This document shows, piece after piece, positions 18,895 through 26,808 of a stretch of 64,000 nucleotides of DNA; the first letter of the stretch is position 1, and every line of letters begins with the position of its first letter. The notes below the pieces were generated by a model, which made no database searches, was not told the DNA's origin, and worked only from the letters and a program-made list of their open reading frames with translations. A program made the position numbers and the translations under genes. Source of the stretch: Trebonia kvetii (GTDB lineage Bacteria > Actinomycetota > Actinomycetes > Streptosporangiales > Streptosporangiaceae); contig NZ_RPFW01000008.1 of the NCBI RefSeq assembly GCF_007827045.1, positions 310,001 to 374,000 of the forward strand. The letters run 5' to 3'.

Positions 18895-20226
18895 TCAGAT
18901 GTCGTTGCCGGGCTCGGCGGTGCTAAGCGGGTAGCTGGCCTCGCTCTTCGGCAGCCCCGACGGGCTCACGAACTGCGATCCGCTCGGGCCGGCGGACACG
19001 GCCTGGCCGGTGGCGGACCCCTTCAGCAGCTGCGACCAGGTGAGGAACCACACCGTCCACCCGTTGTCCCAGGTACCGGGGCGCGGGCTGCCCTTGATCG
19101 TGACCGGGTCGCCGGGCACGGCGAGCTTGTAATAGGTCTCCGCGTTGGCGGGGGAGAGGTTCACGCAGCCGTGGCTGACGTTCTCGAACCCCTGCTGGCC
19201 TGTCGACCAGTACGCGTCGTGGTAGTAGTCGCCGCTGAAGGTGAACCGCACCGACCAGGGGACGAGCAGGTCGTAGCCGGGGCCTGTCATCCGCACCGGG
19301 TTGGCCTTCTCGATCGTCAGGTAGGAGCCGTTCGGCGTGTCGTCGCCCGTCTTGCCCGTGCTGACCGGCCAGTCGTACTTCTTCTTCCCGTTGACGTAGA
19401 TCTGCGTGCGGTGCGTCCTGGTCGACGCGACCGCGATCACCGAGTCGCCGATGTTGAACGTCTGCGTCAGCGTGTGGTAGCCGTACAGTCCCGGCGCGGC
19501 CTGGACACCGTCGAAGTGCCCGGTGAACGACACCGTGGAGTGCGCCGGCCAGTAGTCGCGCGGCCGGAACTCAAGCGTCTGGGTCCCGTCCCAGTACCAC
19601 GCGCCGAACACCCGCTTGCTGGTCTTGATCTCGATCGCCCGCTCGACCGCGGCCTTGTTCCGGATCGGGGAGCTGAACGTCAGCATGATCGGCATGCCGA
19701 CCCCGTAGGTCTGCTGGAACCCCTCGAAGATGTGGGTGCTGAACGTGCCGGTCGGCTGCAGCGTGCGGAACGTGGTTGTCTTGGTTGTCCGCACGCCGTC
19801 CTTGCCGACCGCGATGGCCGTCACCGTGTAGGACTGCGCTATGTTCAGCGCCCACGTGCTGTGCCAGGAGGAGCGGTCGGCCGCGAACGTGCCGGTGACC
19901 GGGTCGCCGGAGGTGCTGACGGTCACGTGGGCGAGTTGGCCGTTGGGCGAGCTGACCGTGATCCCCTTCGACGGGTCGGCGCCGGCCGCGCTCGCGCCCG
20001 GCGTGATCGTCACCGCGGGGCCCGCGGGCGACGGCTTGGCGGAGGGGGAGGCGGTCGCGGTCGCGGTGCCGCCCGTCCCGGTGCTTCCCGACGCCGTGCT
20101 GCCAGGCGACTGCGTACTGCCCGGCCGCTCGATGATGGTCGTCGTGCTCCCCGTGCACGCCGTCACGGCCAGCGTCAACGCCGCCCCGGCCGCCAGAGCC
20201 GAGATCGTCGACCGGATCGCCCTCAT
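18895..20226 (-). CDS. L,D-transpeptidase lipoprotein (YkuD, Ldt type)
   Basis: 443 residues from ATG at 20226 (MRAIRSTISALAAGAALTL) with lipobox LAVTAC, so it should be anchored outside the membrane. A Ser/Thr/Gly/Pro-rich stalk precedes two Ig-like Ldt domains (about 90-270). The YkuD domain (about 275-405) contains the catalytic motif SHGCVNLSP with nucleophilic Cys and nearby His. It forms 3-3 peptidoglycan cross-links, the pattern being like LdtMt2 of mycobacteria. The frame continues upstream into another gene's DNA, but the lipoprotein signal fixes the start. Confidence 0.93.
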   Translation of the reverse strand: MRAIRSTISALAAGAALTLAVTACTGSTTTIIERPGSTQSPGSTASGSTGTGGTATATASPSAKPSPAGPAVTITPGASAAGADPSKGITVSSPNGQLAHVTVSTSGDPVTGTFAADRSSWHSTWALNIAQSYTVTAIAVGKDGVRTTKTTTFRTLQPTGTFSTHIFEGFQQTYGVGMPIMLTFSSPIRNKAAVERAIEIKTSKRVFGAWYWDGTQTLEFRPRDYWPAHSTVSFTGHFDGVQAAPGLYGYHTLTQTFNIGDSVIAVASTRTHRTQIYVNGKKKYDWPVSTGKTGDDTPNGSYLTIEKANPVRMTGPGYDLLVPWSVRFTFSGDYYHDAYWSTGQQGFENVSHGCVNLSPANAETYYKLAVPGDPVTIKGSPRPGTWDNGWTVWFLTWSQLLKGSATGQAVSAGPSGSQFVSPSGLPKSEASYPLSTAEPGNDI

Positions 20227-20320
20227 GTCAGCACCATTCCCGCCATCGCACAAACCCGAACAACGACATTTCCCGACTAAGACTATGCATCGGGACGAAC
20301 CGGCGACGCCCGTCTTCTGT

Positions 20321-20337
20321 ACCGTTTCTAGAACGGT
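20321..20337 (-). terminator. Small hairpin at the end of the phospholipase-D-like gene
   Basis: ACCGTT (20321-20326) and AACGGT (20332-20337) with a five-base loop TCTAG that includes the stop codon of the minus-strand gene. A probable weak terminator or mRNA 3' stabiliser; there is no T-run. Confidence 0.4.
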
Positions 20338-21401
20338 GTCGCGCCCGCGTAGTCGGCGGCGAGCACGGCGGAAACCTCGGAGATCACCGGCTTGTTCGTG
20401 GTGCGGATGCCGAGCTCGCGGTTGCGCCGCAGGCTGGAGAACGAGAAGTTTTCCGATCCGAGGTACACCTGCCGGTCGGAAAGGCCGGCGTCGGCCACCA
20501 CCGCCTTGGCGTGGATGTAGATCACCTTGGTGCTGTTCCGGTACAGACGCACGTGCGCGCCCGCCTTGGTGAGGGCGGTGAACGCGTTGTCCCACGAGCT
20601 TTCCCTGGTCATCGTGATCTTCACGCTGACGCCCCGCTTGGCGGCGTTCTCGATCGCGGTGATGATGACCGAGTAGGCCATCTCCTCGTTCTCGATGCTG
20701 AGCGTGTGCCTGGCGCCGTCGATGACGGCGAGGATCGCGGCCTGGGAGTTGGTCGGCGACCACACCAGGTCGGCGCCGTCCGGCGGGCTGACCTTGCGGT
20801 GTGCGTAGTCGGCGTTGAACGTCGCGACGACCGCGGCGACGTCGGCCCTGCTCGTGTCGAAGACCGCGAAGTCTCTGGTGTCCGCGTAGTCCGCCGAGAC
20901 CATGTTCAGCGTCATGATCACCGACGTCCTGTTGTCAACGGTGAGAGTCTTCTGGTGGTACGTGGTGCCCGACGGGGCCCACGTCACGTGCACGCCGTGC
21001 GCGCGCAGAAAGGTATAGGTCGCGGTGTTCCGTGATCGCTCCAGGTGCGCGTCGAGGATTACCCGGACGTCGACGCCGCGCTTGGCCGCCGCGGCGAGGT
21101 CGCCTTCCGCGGTGGAGTCGCGCAGCTCGTACATGGTCAGCTCGATCCACGACCTGGCGCCTTTGATGAGCTTGTAGATCGCGCTCAGCCCGGCCTGCGG
21201 CTCCGCGATGACGCGCAGCGCGCCTGACCCGGCGGAGACAGGACCCGCCCCCGGGACGGCGCGCGGGCTGCTCTTGCTGTGACTCTTGCTGTGACTGGGT
21301 GAATGCTTCGTCGGGCTGGTATCGAGCTTGACCTTTATCCCTTGGCATCCCGCCATGGCGACCACCATGCCGAGCACCACCGGAACGAGCAAACGGCGCA
21401 T
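20328..21401 (-). CDS. Phospholipase D-superfamily lipoprotein
   Basis: 357 residues beginning with a lipoprotein signal (LVPVVLGMVVAMAGCQG) and a His/Ser/Lys-rich stalk. Two HKD motifs are intact: YHQKTLTVD around residue 150 and IYIHAKAVVAD around residue 293, each followed by a small-residue strand (LNM, GSENFS). PLD enzymes hydrolyse or transfer phosphodiesters through the two His; two HKDs in one chain can form a full active site. Location should be the outer face of the membrane. It probably ends in its own hairpin before the L,D-transpeptidase gene. Confidence 0.9.
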   Translation of the reverse strand: MRRLLVPVVLGMVVAMAGCQGIKVKLDTSPTKHSPSHSKSHSKSSPRAVPGAGPVSAGSGALRVIAEPQAGLSAIYKLIKGARSWIELTMYELRDSTAEGDLAAAAKRGVDVRVILDAHLERSRNTATYTFLRAHGVHVTWAPSGTTYHQKTLTVDNRTSVIMTLNMVSADYADTRDFAVFDTSRADVAAVVATFNADYAHRKVSPPDGADLVWSPTNSQAAILAVIDGARHTLSIENEEMAYSVIITAIENAAKRGVSVKITMTRESSWDNAFTALTKAGAHVRLYRNSTKVIYIHAKAVVADAGLSDRQVYLGSENFSFSSLRRNRELGIRTTNKPVISEVSAVLAADYAGATPF

Positions 21402-21928
21402 GGCGGCCTAGCTACCCGCGATGCGCTGCAAAGCACATCAAAGCCGGCAGAAGAATACGGCCCGCGAGTCGCCCGGGAAATGGGCTGGGGGAACGTCGGG
21501 TAATGCGCGCTCCGTTATGCCGTGAATACGAATCGTCCGCTCGCGCGTTCGTCACATGAGTCACTCATGTCACACCAAGTTCGCCTGTTCCCGCCAATCA
21601 CAGGTCGGTAACGGCGCAGACCTCTCGTTGGACTGCCCGAGATGACCGGAAGGTTACTGTGACATATCCCACACGTAAGCAAACGGTTTCGGCATCCCCT
21701 TAATCATCTCGTGATCTTCAACATCAGGCCTCTGAGCTGCGACTTTATGGTGATTGGTCAATCACGAAACGATCAAGCGGTGATCATTTACCGAAGCGTG
21801 ATCTGTCCGTGATTGCGGACCTAAGAATCCGTTTGTTCAAGACAGGCGCCGCTTGCGGATGGTACGCAAGTACGGCACAAGGGAAAGAGCAATGCCGCGT
21901 GCATACAACTCAATACGCAGCGTGAAAT
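21402..21928. promoter_or_regulatory. Long divergent intergenic region with CRP-like site, palindrome and GTGAT repeats
   Basis: Together with the leader this gap spans 662 bases between the PLD gene (-) and the NlpC/P60 gene (+). CATGAGT-C-ACTCATG (21555-21569) is a perfect 15-base palindrome. TGTGACATATCCCACA (21658-21673) matches the CRP consensus TGTGA-N6-TCACA at all but one base. Downstream, GTGATC/GTGATT occurs five times (21711, 21750, 21780, 21798, 21809), one of them forming the hairpin GTGATTG-GT-CAATCAC. It does not carry the GACAGCTAACC core of a ydaO c-di-AMP riboswitch. Confidence 0.5.
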
Positions 21929-21964
21929 GAGCCTTTTCTTCCCTGATGGACGAAGAAAAGGCTC
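21929..21964 (+). promoter_or_regulatory. 13-base perfect hairpin in the leader of the NlpC/P60 gene
   Basis: GAGCCTTTTCTTC (21929-21941) pairs perfectly with GAAGAAAAGGCTC (21952-21964) around a ten-base loop. No U-run follows, so it is not a standard intrinsic terminator. It lies 19 bases before a small ORF with its own ribosome-binding site. Confidence 0.65.
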
Positions 21965-21983
21965 GAAGAATGAAAGGAACGAA

Positions 21984-22061
21984 ATGATGGCAAGCCCGAC
22001 TCTGCACCGATGGTCTGATACCTATGTCCGGGTCCGCGCCGAGCGGCGCGGAGGCGCCTAA
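21984..22061 (+). CDS. Putative 25-codon leader peptide upstream of nlpC
   Basis: ATG at 21984 (a second ATG follows immediately) preceded by AAAGGA at proper spacing. It reads MMASPTLHRW then SDTYVRVRAERRGGA and stops with TAA at 22059. The next gene's ATG lies two bases after the stop, and that gene's GGAGG is inside the small ORF. The short hairpin GCGCC-GAGC-GGCGC (22036-22049) also lies in it. This arrangement suits translational coupling or a regulatory leader peptide. The peptide is basic and not membrane-like. No family recognised. Confidence 0.5.
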   Translation: MMASPTLHRWSDTYVRVRAERRGGA

Positions 22062-22063
22062 GG

Positions 22064-22627
22064 ATGAGGCGCAACTGGCTGGCTAATGCCGCACTCGCCA
22101 CGGCGGCGATCAGTGTCCCTCTCGGCACAATGGCAGGGACCGCACACGCTGCGACCACGAGCGGTCAGCAGAAAACGGCCGCGCTCACGGCGTCCAAGAT
22201 CCACAAACTCACGCACAAGAAGCCCTACGTCGGCCGGCACCGCCGGCAGACCTTCGACCAGGTGGCTGCGCACCTGGCGAAGACTCTGGTGGGCGACCCG
22301 TACTCCTACGGAGGGACGAGCCCGGGAGGATTCGACTGCTCAGGCCTCACCCAGTACGTCTACCGTCACACCGGCCATGGCAAGCGCATTCCGCGCACCG
22401 CTGAGGATCAGTTCCTCGATTTCAAGCGGGTGAGCCACCGTCACGCGAAGCCGGGTGACCTGGTGTTCTTCCATGAGACGAGCGACCCGAACAGCTACGT
22501 GTACCACGTGGGCGTCTACGAGGGCGGCCACAACATGGTCGCCGCGACGACCTACGGCGAAGGCGTGCAGTTCCAGTCGTATACCTGGGCGGGTGACACG
22601 GTCACCTTCGGCTCCATTACGCAATAA
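22064..22627 (+). CDS. Secreted NlpC/P60 (C40) peptidoglycan endopeptidase
   Basis: 187 residues with a signal peptide (MRRNWLANAALATAAISVPL...AHAA) and a single C-terminal C40 domain. The catalytic Cys is in FDCSGLTQYVYRHTG, the His in YVYHVGVYEG, with the third polar residue following. PYSYGGTSPGGFDCSG is diagnostic. It cleaves D-gamma-glutamyl-meso-diaminopimelate bonds during wall remodelling. No SH3 or LysM domain is present. Expression is likely controlled by the long upstream leader. A 15-base perfect hairpin follows the stop. Confidence 0.93.
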   Translation: MRRNWLANAALATAAISVPLGTMAGTAHAATTSGQQKTAALTASKIHKLTHKKPYVGRHRRQTFDQVAAHLAKTLVGDPYSYGGTSPGGFDCSGLTQYVYRHTGHGKRIPRTAEDQFLDFKRVSHRHAKPGDLVFFHETSDPNSYVYHVGVYEGGHNMVAATTYGEGVQFQSYTWAGDTVTFGSITQ

Positions 22628-22633
22628 CCATCG

Positions 22634-22689
22634 GGCTCCCGTTCCGCAAGCCGTCGCCTATGCTACGGAGACAATGCGGAACGGGAGCC
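22634..22689 (+). promoter_or_regulatory. 15-base perfect inverted repeat between nlpC and the paaX-type gene
   Basis: GGCTCCCGTTCCGCA (22634-22648) and TGCGGAACGGGAGCC (22675-22689) with a 26-base loop. The left arm begins seven bases after the nlpC-type stop. The right arm contains GGGAG, the likely Shine-Dalgarno sequence of the regulator starting at 22695. It may serve as terminator for nlpC, hide the regulator's ribosome-binding site, or be an operator. The loop includes TATGCTACGGA, close to TATGCTACGAA ahead of boxC. Confidence 0.6.
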
Positions 22690-22694
22690 AGTAA

Positions 22695-23549
22695 GTGGAA
22701 TCTGTCCAGGCCGCGGCGGTGTACGGTCAGCCGGCCATCTCGCGCCGGCATGAGGCCGGGGCGGGATCGGCACGGGGCATGCTGTTCACGTTGCTCGGCG
22801 AGTTCGTACTTCCCGGGGACGGCACCGCGTGGACGAGCGCGGTCCTCGCCGCATTCGAACGGCTCGGCGTCGCGGAGAAGGCGACGCGCCAGGCGCTGAT
22901 GCGAACATCCAACGCCGGCTGGCTCAACGCCGAGAAGGTCGGCCGCCGCACCCGCTGGCTGCTCACTCCCGCCGCGACCAGGCTGCTCACCGAGGGCGCG
23001 CGTCGCATCTACACGTTCGGCCCCGCGCAGGCGTGGGACGGGCAGTGGGTCCTGGTCCAGGTGCGCATTCCCGAGTCCGACCGGCGCGCCAGGCACGTGG
23101 TGCGGACCAGGCTCGCCTGGGAGGGCTACGGCTCGCTCGGTCCCGGCCTGTGGATCAGCCCGCACGCCGACCGGGAGCAGGAGGCGGTCCGGGTGCTGCG
23201 CGAGGCGGGAGTGGCCGACGACGCGCACGTGTTCGTGGCCAGGCGCACCGGCCTGTCCGACACCGTGGAGATGGTCGCCGCCGCCTGGGACCTGCCGGAG
23301 GTCGAGGTGGAGTACGAGCAGTTCATCGCCGAGTTCCGCGCACCTGGGCAGCCCGCTGACGTGCTGCTGCGCCAGCTGGAGCTGGTGCACGCCTGGCGCA
23401 GGTTCCCCGCGCTCGACCCGGCGCTGCCCCGCGAGCTGCTGCCGCCCCGCTGGTCGGGCACCACGGCGGCGGAGCTGTTCGCCGACCGGCACCAGCGGTG
23501 GCAGGACGAGGCGCGCCGCGAGTGGAAGCGCCTCAATAGCCAGGAATGA
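22695..23549 (+). CDS. paaX: PaaX-family transcriptional regulator of the box cluster
   Basis: 284 residues from GTG at 22695. The N-terminal winged helix begins near residue 28 (RGMLFTLLGEFVLP) with recognition segment VAEKATRQALMRTSNAGWL. Then come the middle PaaX domain (WDGQWVLVQVRIPE and LAWEGYGSLGPGLWISP) and the C-terminal domain (FRRFPALDPALP-like HAWRRFPALDPALPRELLP). PaaX proteins classically repress phenylacetate catabolism and are released by phenylacetyl-CoA. Here the neighbour genes make and consume benzoyl-CoA, so that thioester or a ring-opened product is the likely effector. It is transcribed toward boxC. Confidence 0.9.
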   Translation: MESVQAAAVYGQPAISRRHEAGAGSARGMLFTLLGEFVLPGDGTAWTSAVLAAFERLGVAEKATRQALMRTSNAGWLNAEKVGRRTRWLLTPAATRLLTEGARRIYTFGPAQAWDGQWVLVQVRIPESDRRARHVVRTRLAWEGYGSLGPGLWISPHADREQEAVRVLREAGVADDAHVFVARRTGLSDTVEMVAAAWDLPEVEVEYEQFIAEFRAPGQPADVLLRQLELVHAWRRFPALDPALPRELLPPRWSGTTAAELFADRHQRWQDEARREWKRLNSQE

Positions 23550-23593
23550 CCCGGTCTGCGCGGTCGAACCTGGGCCGATCCCGGGCAAATATG

Positions 23594-23628
23594 CTACGAA
23601 CCATTGACGAGCATGCACAACTTCGTAG
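23594..23628. promoter_or_regulatory. Candidate operator ahead of boxC
   Basis: CTACGAA (23594-23600) and TTCGTAG (23622-23628) form a perfect seven-base inverted repeat with 21-base spacing, ending 11 bases before the preferred boxC ATG. The preceding TATGCT resembles a -10 element, and the same TATGCTACG string occurs upstream of the PaaX-type gene. This suggests a shared regulator site. Inference from sequence only. Confidence 0.4.
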
Positions 23629-23639
23629 AACATACAGGC

Positions 23640-25319
23640 ATGGCTAACGTCGAATTCCGGACCAGTCCTGGGCAGTACAAGCACTGGCGGCTCGCGGTCG
23701 ACGGGCCGGTGGCGACGCTGACCATGGACGTCGACGAGGCCGGCGGCCTGGTGCCCGGGTATGAGCTGAAGCTGAACTCCTACGACCTGGGCGTGGACAT
23801 CGAGCTGTATGACGCGACCCAGCGGCTGCGGTTCGAGCACCCCGAGGTCAAGGCGGTCATCGTGACCAGCGGCAAGGAGAAGATCTTCTGCGCCGGCGCG
23901 AACATCCGGATGCTGGCGGCGTCGGAGCATTCGTGGAAGGTGAACTTCTGCAAGTTCACCAACGAGACCCGCAACGGCATTGAGGACGCGACAGAGAACT
24001 CCGGCCAGGTCTACCTGGCCGCGCTGAACGGCACCGCATCGGGCGGCGGTTACGAGCTGGCCCTGGCGTGCGAGCGGATCCTGCTCGTCGACGACCGCTC
24101 GTCGGCCGTGTCCCTGCCAGAGCTGCCGCTGCTCGGCGTGCTGCCCGGCACCGGCGGCCTGACCCGCGTGGTGGACAAGCGGCACGTCCGCCGCGACCTC
24201 GCCGACTACTTCTCCACCAAGTCGGAGGGAGTCGGCGGTAAGAAGGCGGTCGCCTGGCGGCTGGTGGATGAGGCCGTGCCGCGGGTCCGCTGGGATGAGG
24301 TCATAGCAGAACGGGTTCGTGCCCTAGCCGGCTCGTCCACGCGTCTGCCCGGCGGCGGGCCGATCGAGCTGACCCCGCTGGACAAGACCCGTACCGATGA
24401 CGCGGTGCGCTACCCGCACGTCAGCGCGACGCTCGACCGCGACCGCGCGGTCGCCGAGATCACCGTGACCGGCCCGTCGCAGGACGCGCCGGCGTCGATG
24501 GCGGGGGCATACGAGCAGGGCGCCGGCTTCTGGCCGCTCGCGGTGGCCCGCGAGCTTGATGACCTGATCCTTGACCTGCGCACCAACGAGACCACGATCG
24601 GCAGCTGGGTCTTCAAGACTGCGGGCGACGCCGCGAAGGTACTCGCCCACGACGAGCTGCTGCTCGCGAACGTCGGCGCCGACTGGCTCGCCAATGAGGT
24701 CGTGCTGTACTGGAAGCGGACGCTCAAGCGCCTGGACGTGACCTCCCGGTCGCTCATCGCCCTGGTCGAGCCGGGTTCGTGCTACGCCGGGTCGCTGCTC
24801 GAGCTGGCGCTCGCGGCGGACCGTTCGTTCATGCTGTTCGGCGTATTCGAGGACATAGACCCGACAGTGTTTCCAAACACAGGGAACCCCGCGGCCATCA
24901 CGGTCGGGGCGGCGAACCTGGGACCGCTGCCGATGGGCAACGGGCTGACCCGGCTGCAGACCAGGTTCCTCGGCGACCCGGACGCCCTGACGGCCGTGGA
25001 GAAGGCGGCGGGCGAGCCGCTCGAGGCGGAAGAGGCCGAGAAGCTGGGCCTCGTCACCTTCGCCCCTGACGACATCGACTGGGAGGAAGAGGTGCGGATC
25101 GCGGTGGAGGAACGCGCGTCGTTCTCACCGGACGCCCTCACCGGCCTGGAGGCCAACTACCGGTTCGCCGGGCCGGAGACCATCGAGACGAAGATCTTCG
25201 GGCGGCTGACCGCCTGGCAGAACTGGATTTTCTACCGGCCCAACGCCTCGGGCCCCGACGGCGCGCTGCGCGCCTACGGCACCGGGCGGCGGGCCGATTT
25301 CGACCGGAAGCGGGTATAG
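23640..25319 (+). CDS. boxC: Benzoyl-CoA-dihydrodiol lyase / 2,3-epoxybenzoyl-CoA dihydrolase BoxC
   Basis: 559-residue crotonase-superfamily enzyme that opens 2,3-epoxybenzoyl-CoA and releases formate, giving 3,4-dehydroadipyl-CoA semialdehyde. The family's double-length layout is clear. The first half has KIFCAGANIRMLA and NGTASGGGYELALACERILL (oxyanion hole), with PLLGVLPGTGGLTRV following. The second half has LIALVEPGSCYAGSLLELALAADR and FPNTGNPAAITVG. ATG at 23640 was preferred; the TTG at 23604 and ATG at 23613 overlap the inverted repeat at 23594. boxB starts three bases after the stop. Confidence 0.95.
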   Translation: MANVEFRTSPGQYKHWRLAVDGPVATLTMDVDEAGGLVPGYELKLNSYDLGVDIELYDATQRLRFEHPEVKAVIVTSGKEKIFCAGANIRMLAASEHSWKVNFCKFTNETRNGIEDATENSGQVYLAALNGTASGGGYELALACERILLVDDRSSAVSLPELPLLGVLPGTGGLTRVVDKRHVRRDLADYFSTKSEGVGGKKAVAWRLVDEAVPRVRWDEVIAERVRALAGSSTRLPGGGPIELTPLDKTRTDDAVRYPHVSATLDRDRAVAEITVTGPSQDAPASMAGAYEQGAGFWPLAVARELDDLILDLRTNETTIGSWVFKTAGDAAKVLAHDELLLANVGADWLANEVVLYWKRTLKRLDVTSRSLIALVEPGSCYAGSLLELALAADRSFMLFGVFEDIDPTVFPNTGNPAAITVGAANLGPLPMGNGLTRLQTRFLGDPDALTAVEKAAGEPLEAEEAEKLGLVTFAPDDIDWEEEVRIAVEERASFSPDALTGLEANYRFAGPETIETKIFGRLTAWQNWIFYRPNASGPDGALRAYGTGRRADFDRKRV

Positions 25320-25322
25320 CTG

Positions 25323-26738
25323 ATGACCAGGCCGGACTACGCGGAGAAGATCCCGAACAACGTCGGGCTCGCCGAGGACCGGCGGCTGCAGCGGGCCCTT
25401 GAGTCCTGGCAGCCGGACTTCCTGTCCTGGTGGGAGACGATGGGCCCCACCCTGCCCACCCAGGACGTGTACCTGCGCACGGCGATCGACGTGCGCGGTG
25501 AGGGCTGGGCCCAGTTCGGGCACGTGCCGATGATCGACTACCGGTGGGGCATCTTCCTGGCGGACAAGAACCCGGACAGGCAAATCGCGTTCGGCCAGCA
25601 CAAGGGCGACCCGGCCTGGCAAAAGGTGCCGGGGGAGTACCGGGCAGAGCTGCAGCGCCTGATCGTGATCCAGGGTGACACCGAGCCCGCGTCGGTGGAG
25701 CAGCAGCGCAACCTGGGCGCGACCGCCCCGTCGCTGTATGACCTGCGCAACCTGTTCCAGGTGAACGTGGAAGAGGGCCGGCACCTGTGGGCGATGGTCT
25801 ACCTGCTGCACGCCTACTTCGGCCGCGAAGGCCGCGAAGAAGCGGAGGAGTTGCTGCACCGCAACTCCGGCTCGGCCGACTCCCCCCGGATCCTGGGCGC
25901 GTTCAACGAGGAGACCCCGGACTGGCTGTCGTTCTACATGTTCACCTACTTCACCGACCGGGACGGCAAGTACCAGCTCGGCACCCTGAAGGAGTCCGCG
26001 TTCGACCCGCTCAGCAGGACGTGCGAGTTCATGCTGAAGGAAGAGGCGCACCACATGATGGTCGGCACCACCGGCGTCGACCGCGTAGTGGAGCGCACCG
26101 CGCAGGTGATGCTGGAAAACGACACCGACGAGGTGGCGGCGTTCGGCGCGATCCCGCTGCCGGTCATCCAGAAGTACCTCAACTTCCACTACTCGGTGTC
26201 GCTCGACCTGTTCGGCGGGGAGACGTCCACCAACGTCGCCAACTACTACACCGCCGGGCTCAAGGGCCGCTGGCTGGAGGAACGCCGTAAGGACGACCAC
26301 CAGCTGCGCGACGACGCCATCATGGTCGACGCGCTGGCCGACGGGCAGATCGGCCAGACCGAGGTCGCCGCGCTTGTCGGCCTCAACACCGACCTGCGCC
26401 GCGAGTACATCGCGGACTGCGCGGGCGGGGTCAAGCGGTGGAACAGGATCCTGGCCGACGCGGGCCTGCCGCAGCGCCTGTACCTGCCGCACGTCGCGTT
26501 CAACCGCAAGGTCGGCGCGTTCGCCGGCATCGAGGCCTCCCCAGCCGGCGAGAAGCTGTCGGCCGATGAGTGGGCGGCGCGTAAGGGGCAATGGCTCCCT
26601 ACCGACACCGACAAGACATTCGTCCGCTCCCTGATGCAACCGGTCTACGAGCGTGGCAAGATCGCCGCGTGGGTGGCGCCGCCGCGCAACGGAATCAACG
26701 GCCAGCCGTTCGACTACGACTACGTCCACCTCGCATAG
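25323..26738 (+). CDS. boxB: Benzoyl-CoA 2,3-epoxidase oxygenase subunit BoxB
   Basis: 471-residue class I diiron protein that inserts one oxygen atom into benzoyl-CoA to form the 2,3-epoxide. Diiron ligand helices are visible: NVEEGRHLWAMVYLLHAYFG (E-x-x-H) and FMLKEEAHHMMVG (E-x-x-H). The intervening SRTCEFML and later HYSVSLDLFGGE segments are typical of BoxB. Length matches Azoarcus-type enzymes. It needs electrons from a BoxA-type reductase, which is not encoded in the window. Almost contiguous with boxC, so co-translated. Confidence 0.95.
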   Translation: MTRPDYAEKIPNNVGLAEDRRLQRALESWQPDFLSWWETMGPTLPTQDVYLRTAIDVRGEGWAQFGHVPMIDYRWGIFLADKNPDRQIAFGQHKGDPAWQKVPGEYRAELQRLIVIQGDTEPASVEQQRNLGATAPSLYDLRNLFQVNVEEGRHLWAMVYLLHAYFGREGREEAEELLHRNSGSADSPRILGAFNEETPDWLSFYMFTYFTDRDGKYQLGTLKESAFDPLSRTCEFMLKEEAHHMMVGTTGVDRVVERTAQVMLENDTDEVAAFGAIPLPVIQKYLNFHYSVSLDLFGGETSTNVANYYTAGLKGRWLEERRKDDHQLRDDAIMVDALADGQIGQTEVAALVGLNTDLRREYIADCAGGVKRWNRILADAGLPQRLYLPHVAFNRKVGAFAGIEASPAGEKLSADEWAARKGQWLPTDTDKTFVRSLMQPVYERGKIAAWVAPPRNGINGQPFDYDYVHLA

Positions 26739-26808
26739 TTGACGAAGACAGCCGAGCCGGCCGCTCCCGCTGTATGGCAAACGGAGCCCGAACCCCTGGA
26801 ACGATGCG

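Noticed and set aside
21600-22060. Possible ydaO-type c-di-AMP riboswitch upstream of the NlpC/P60 gene
   Set aside because: The conserved GACAGCTAACC-type core and following GGGAA segments were not found, although gene context would fit.
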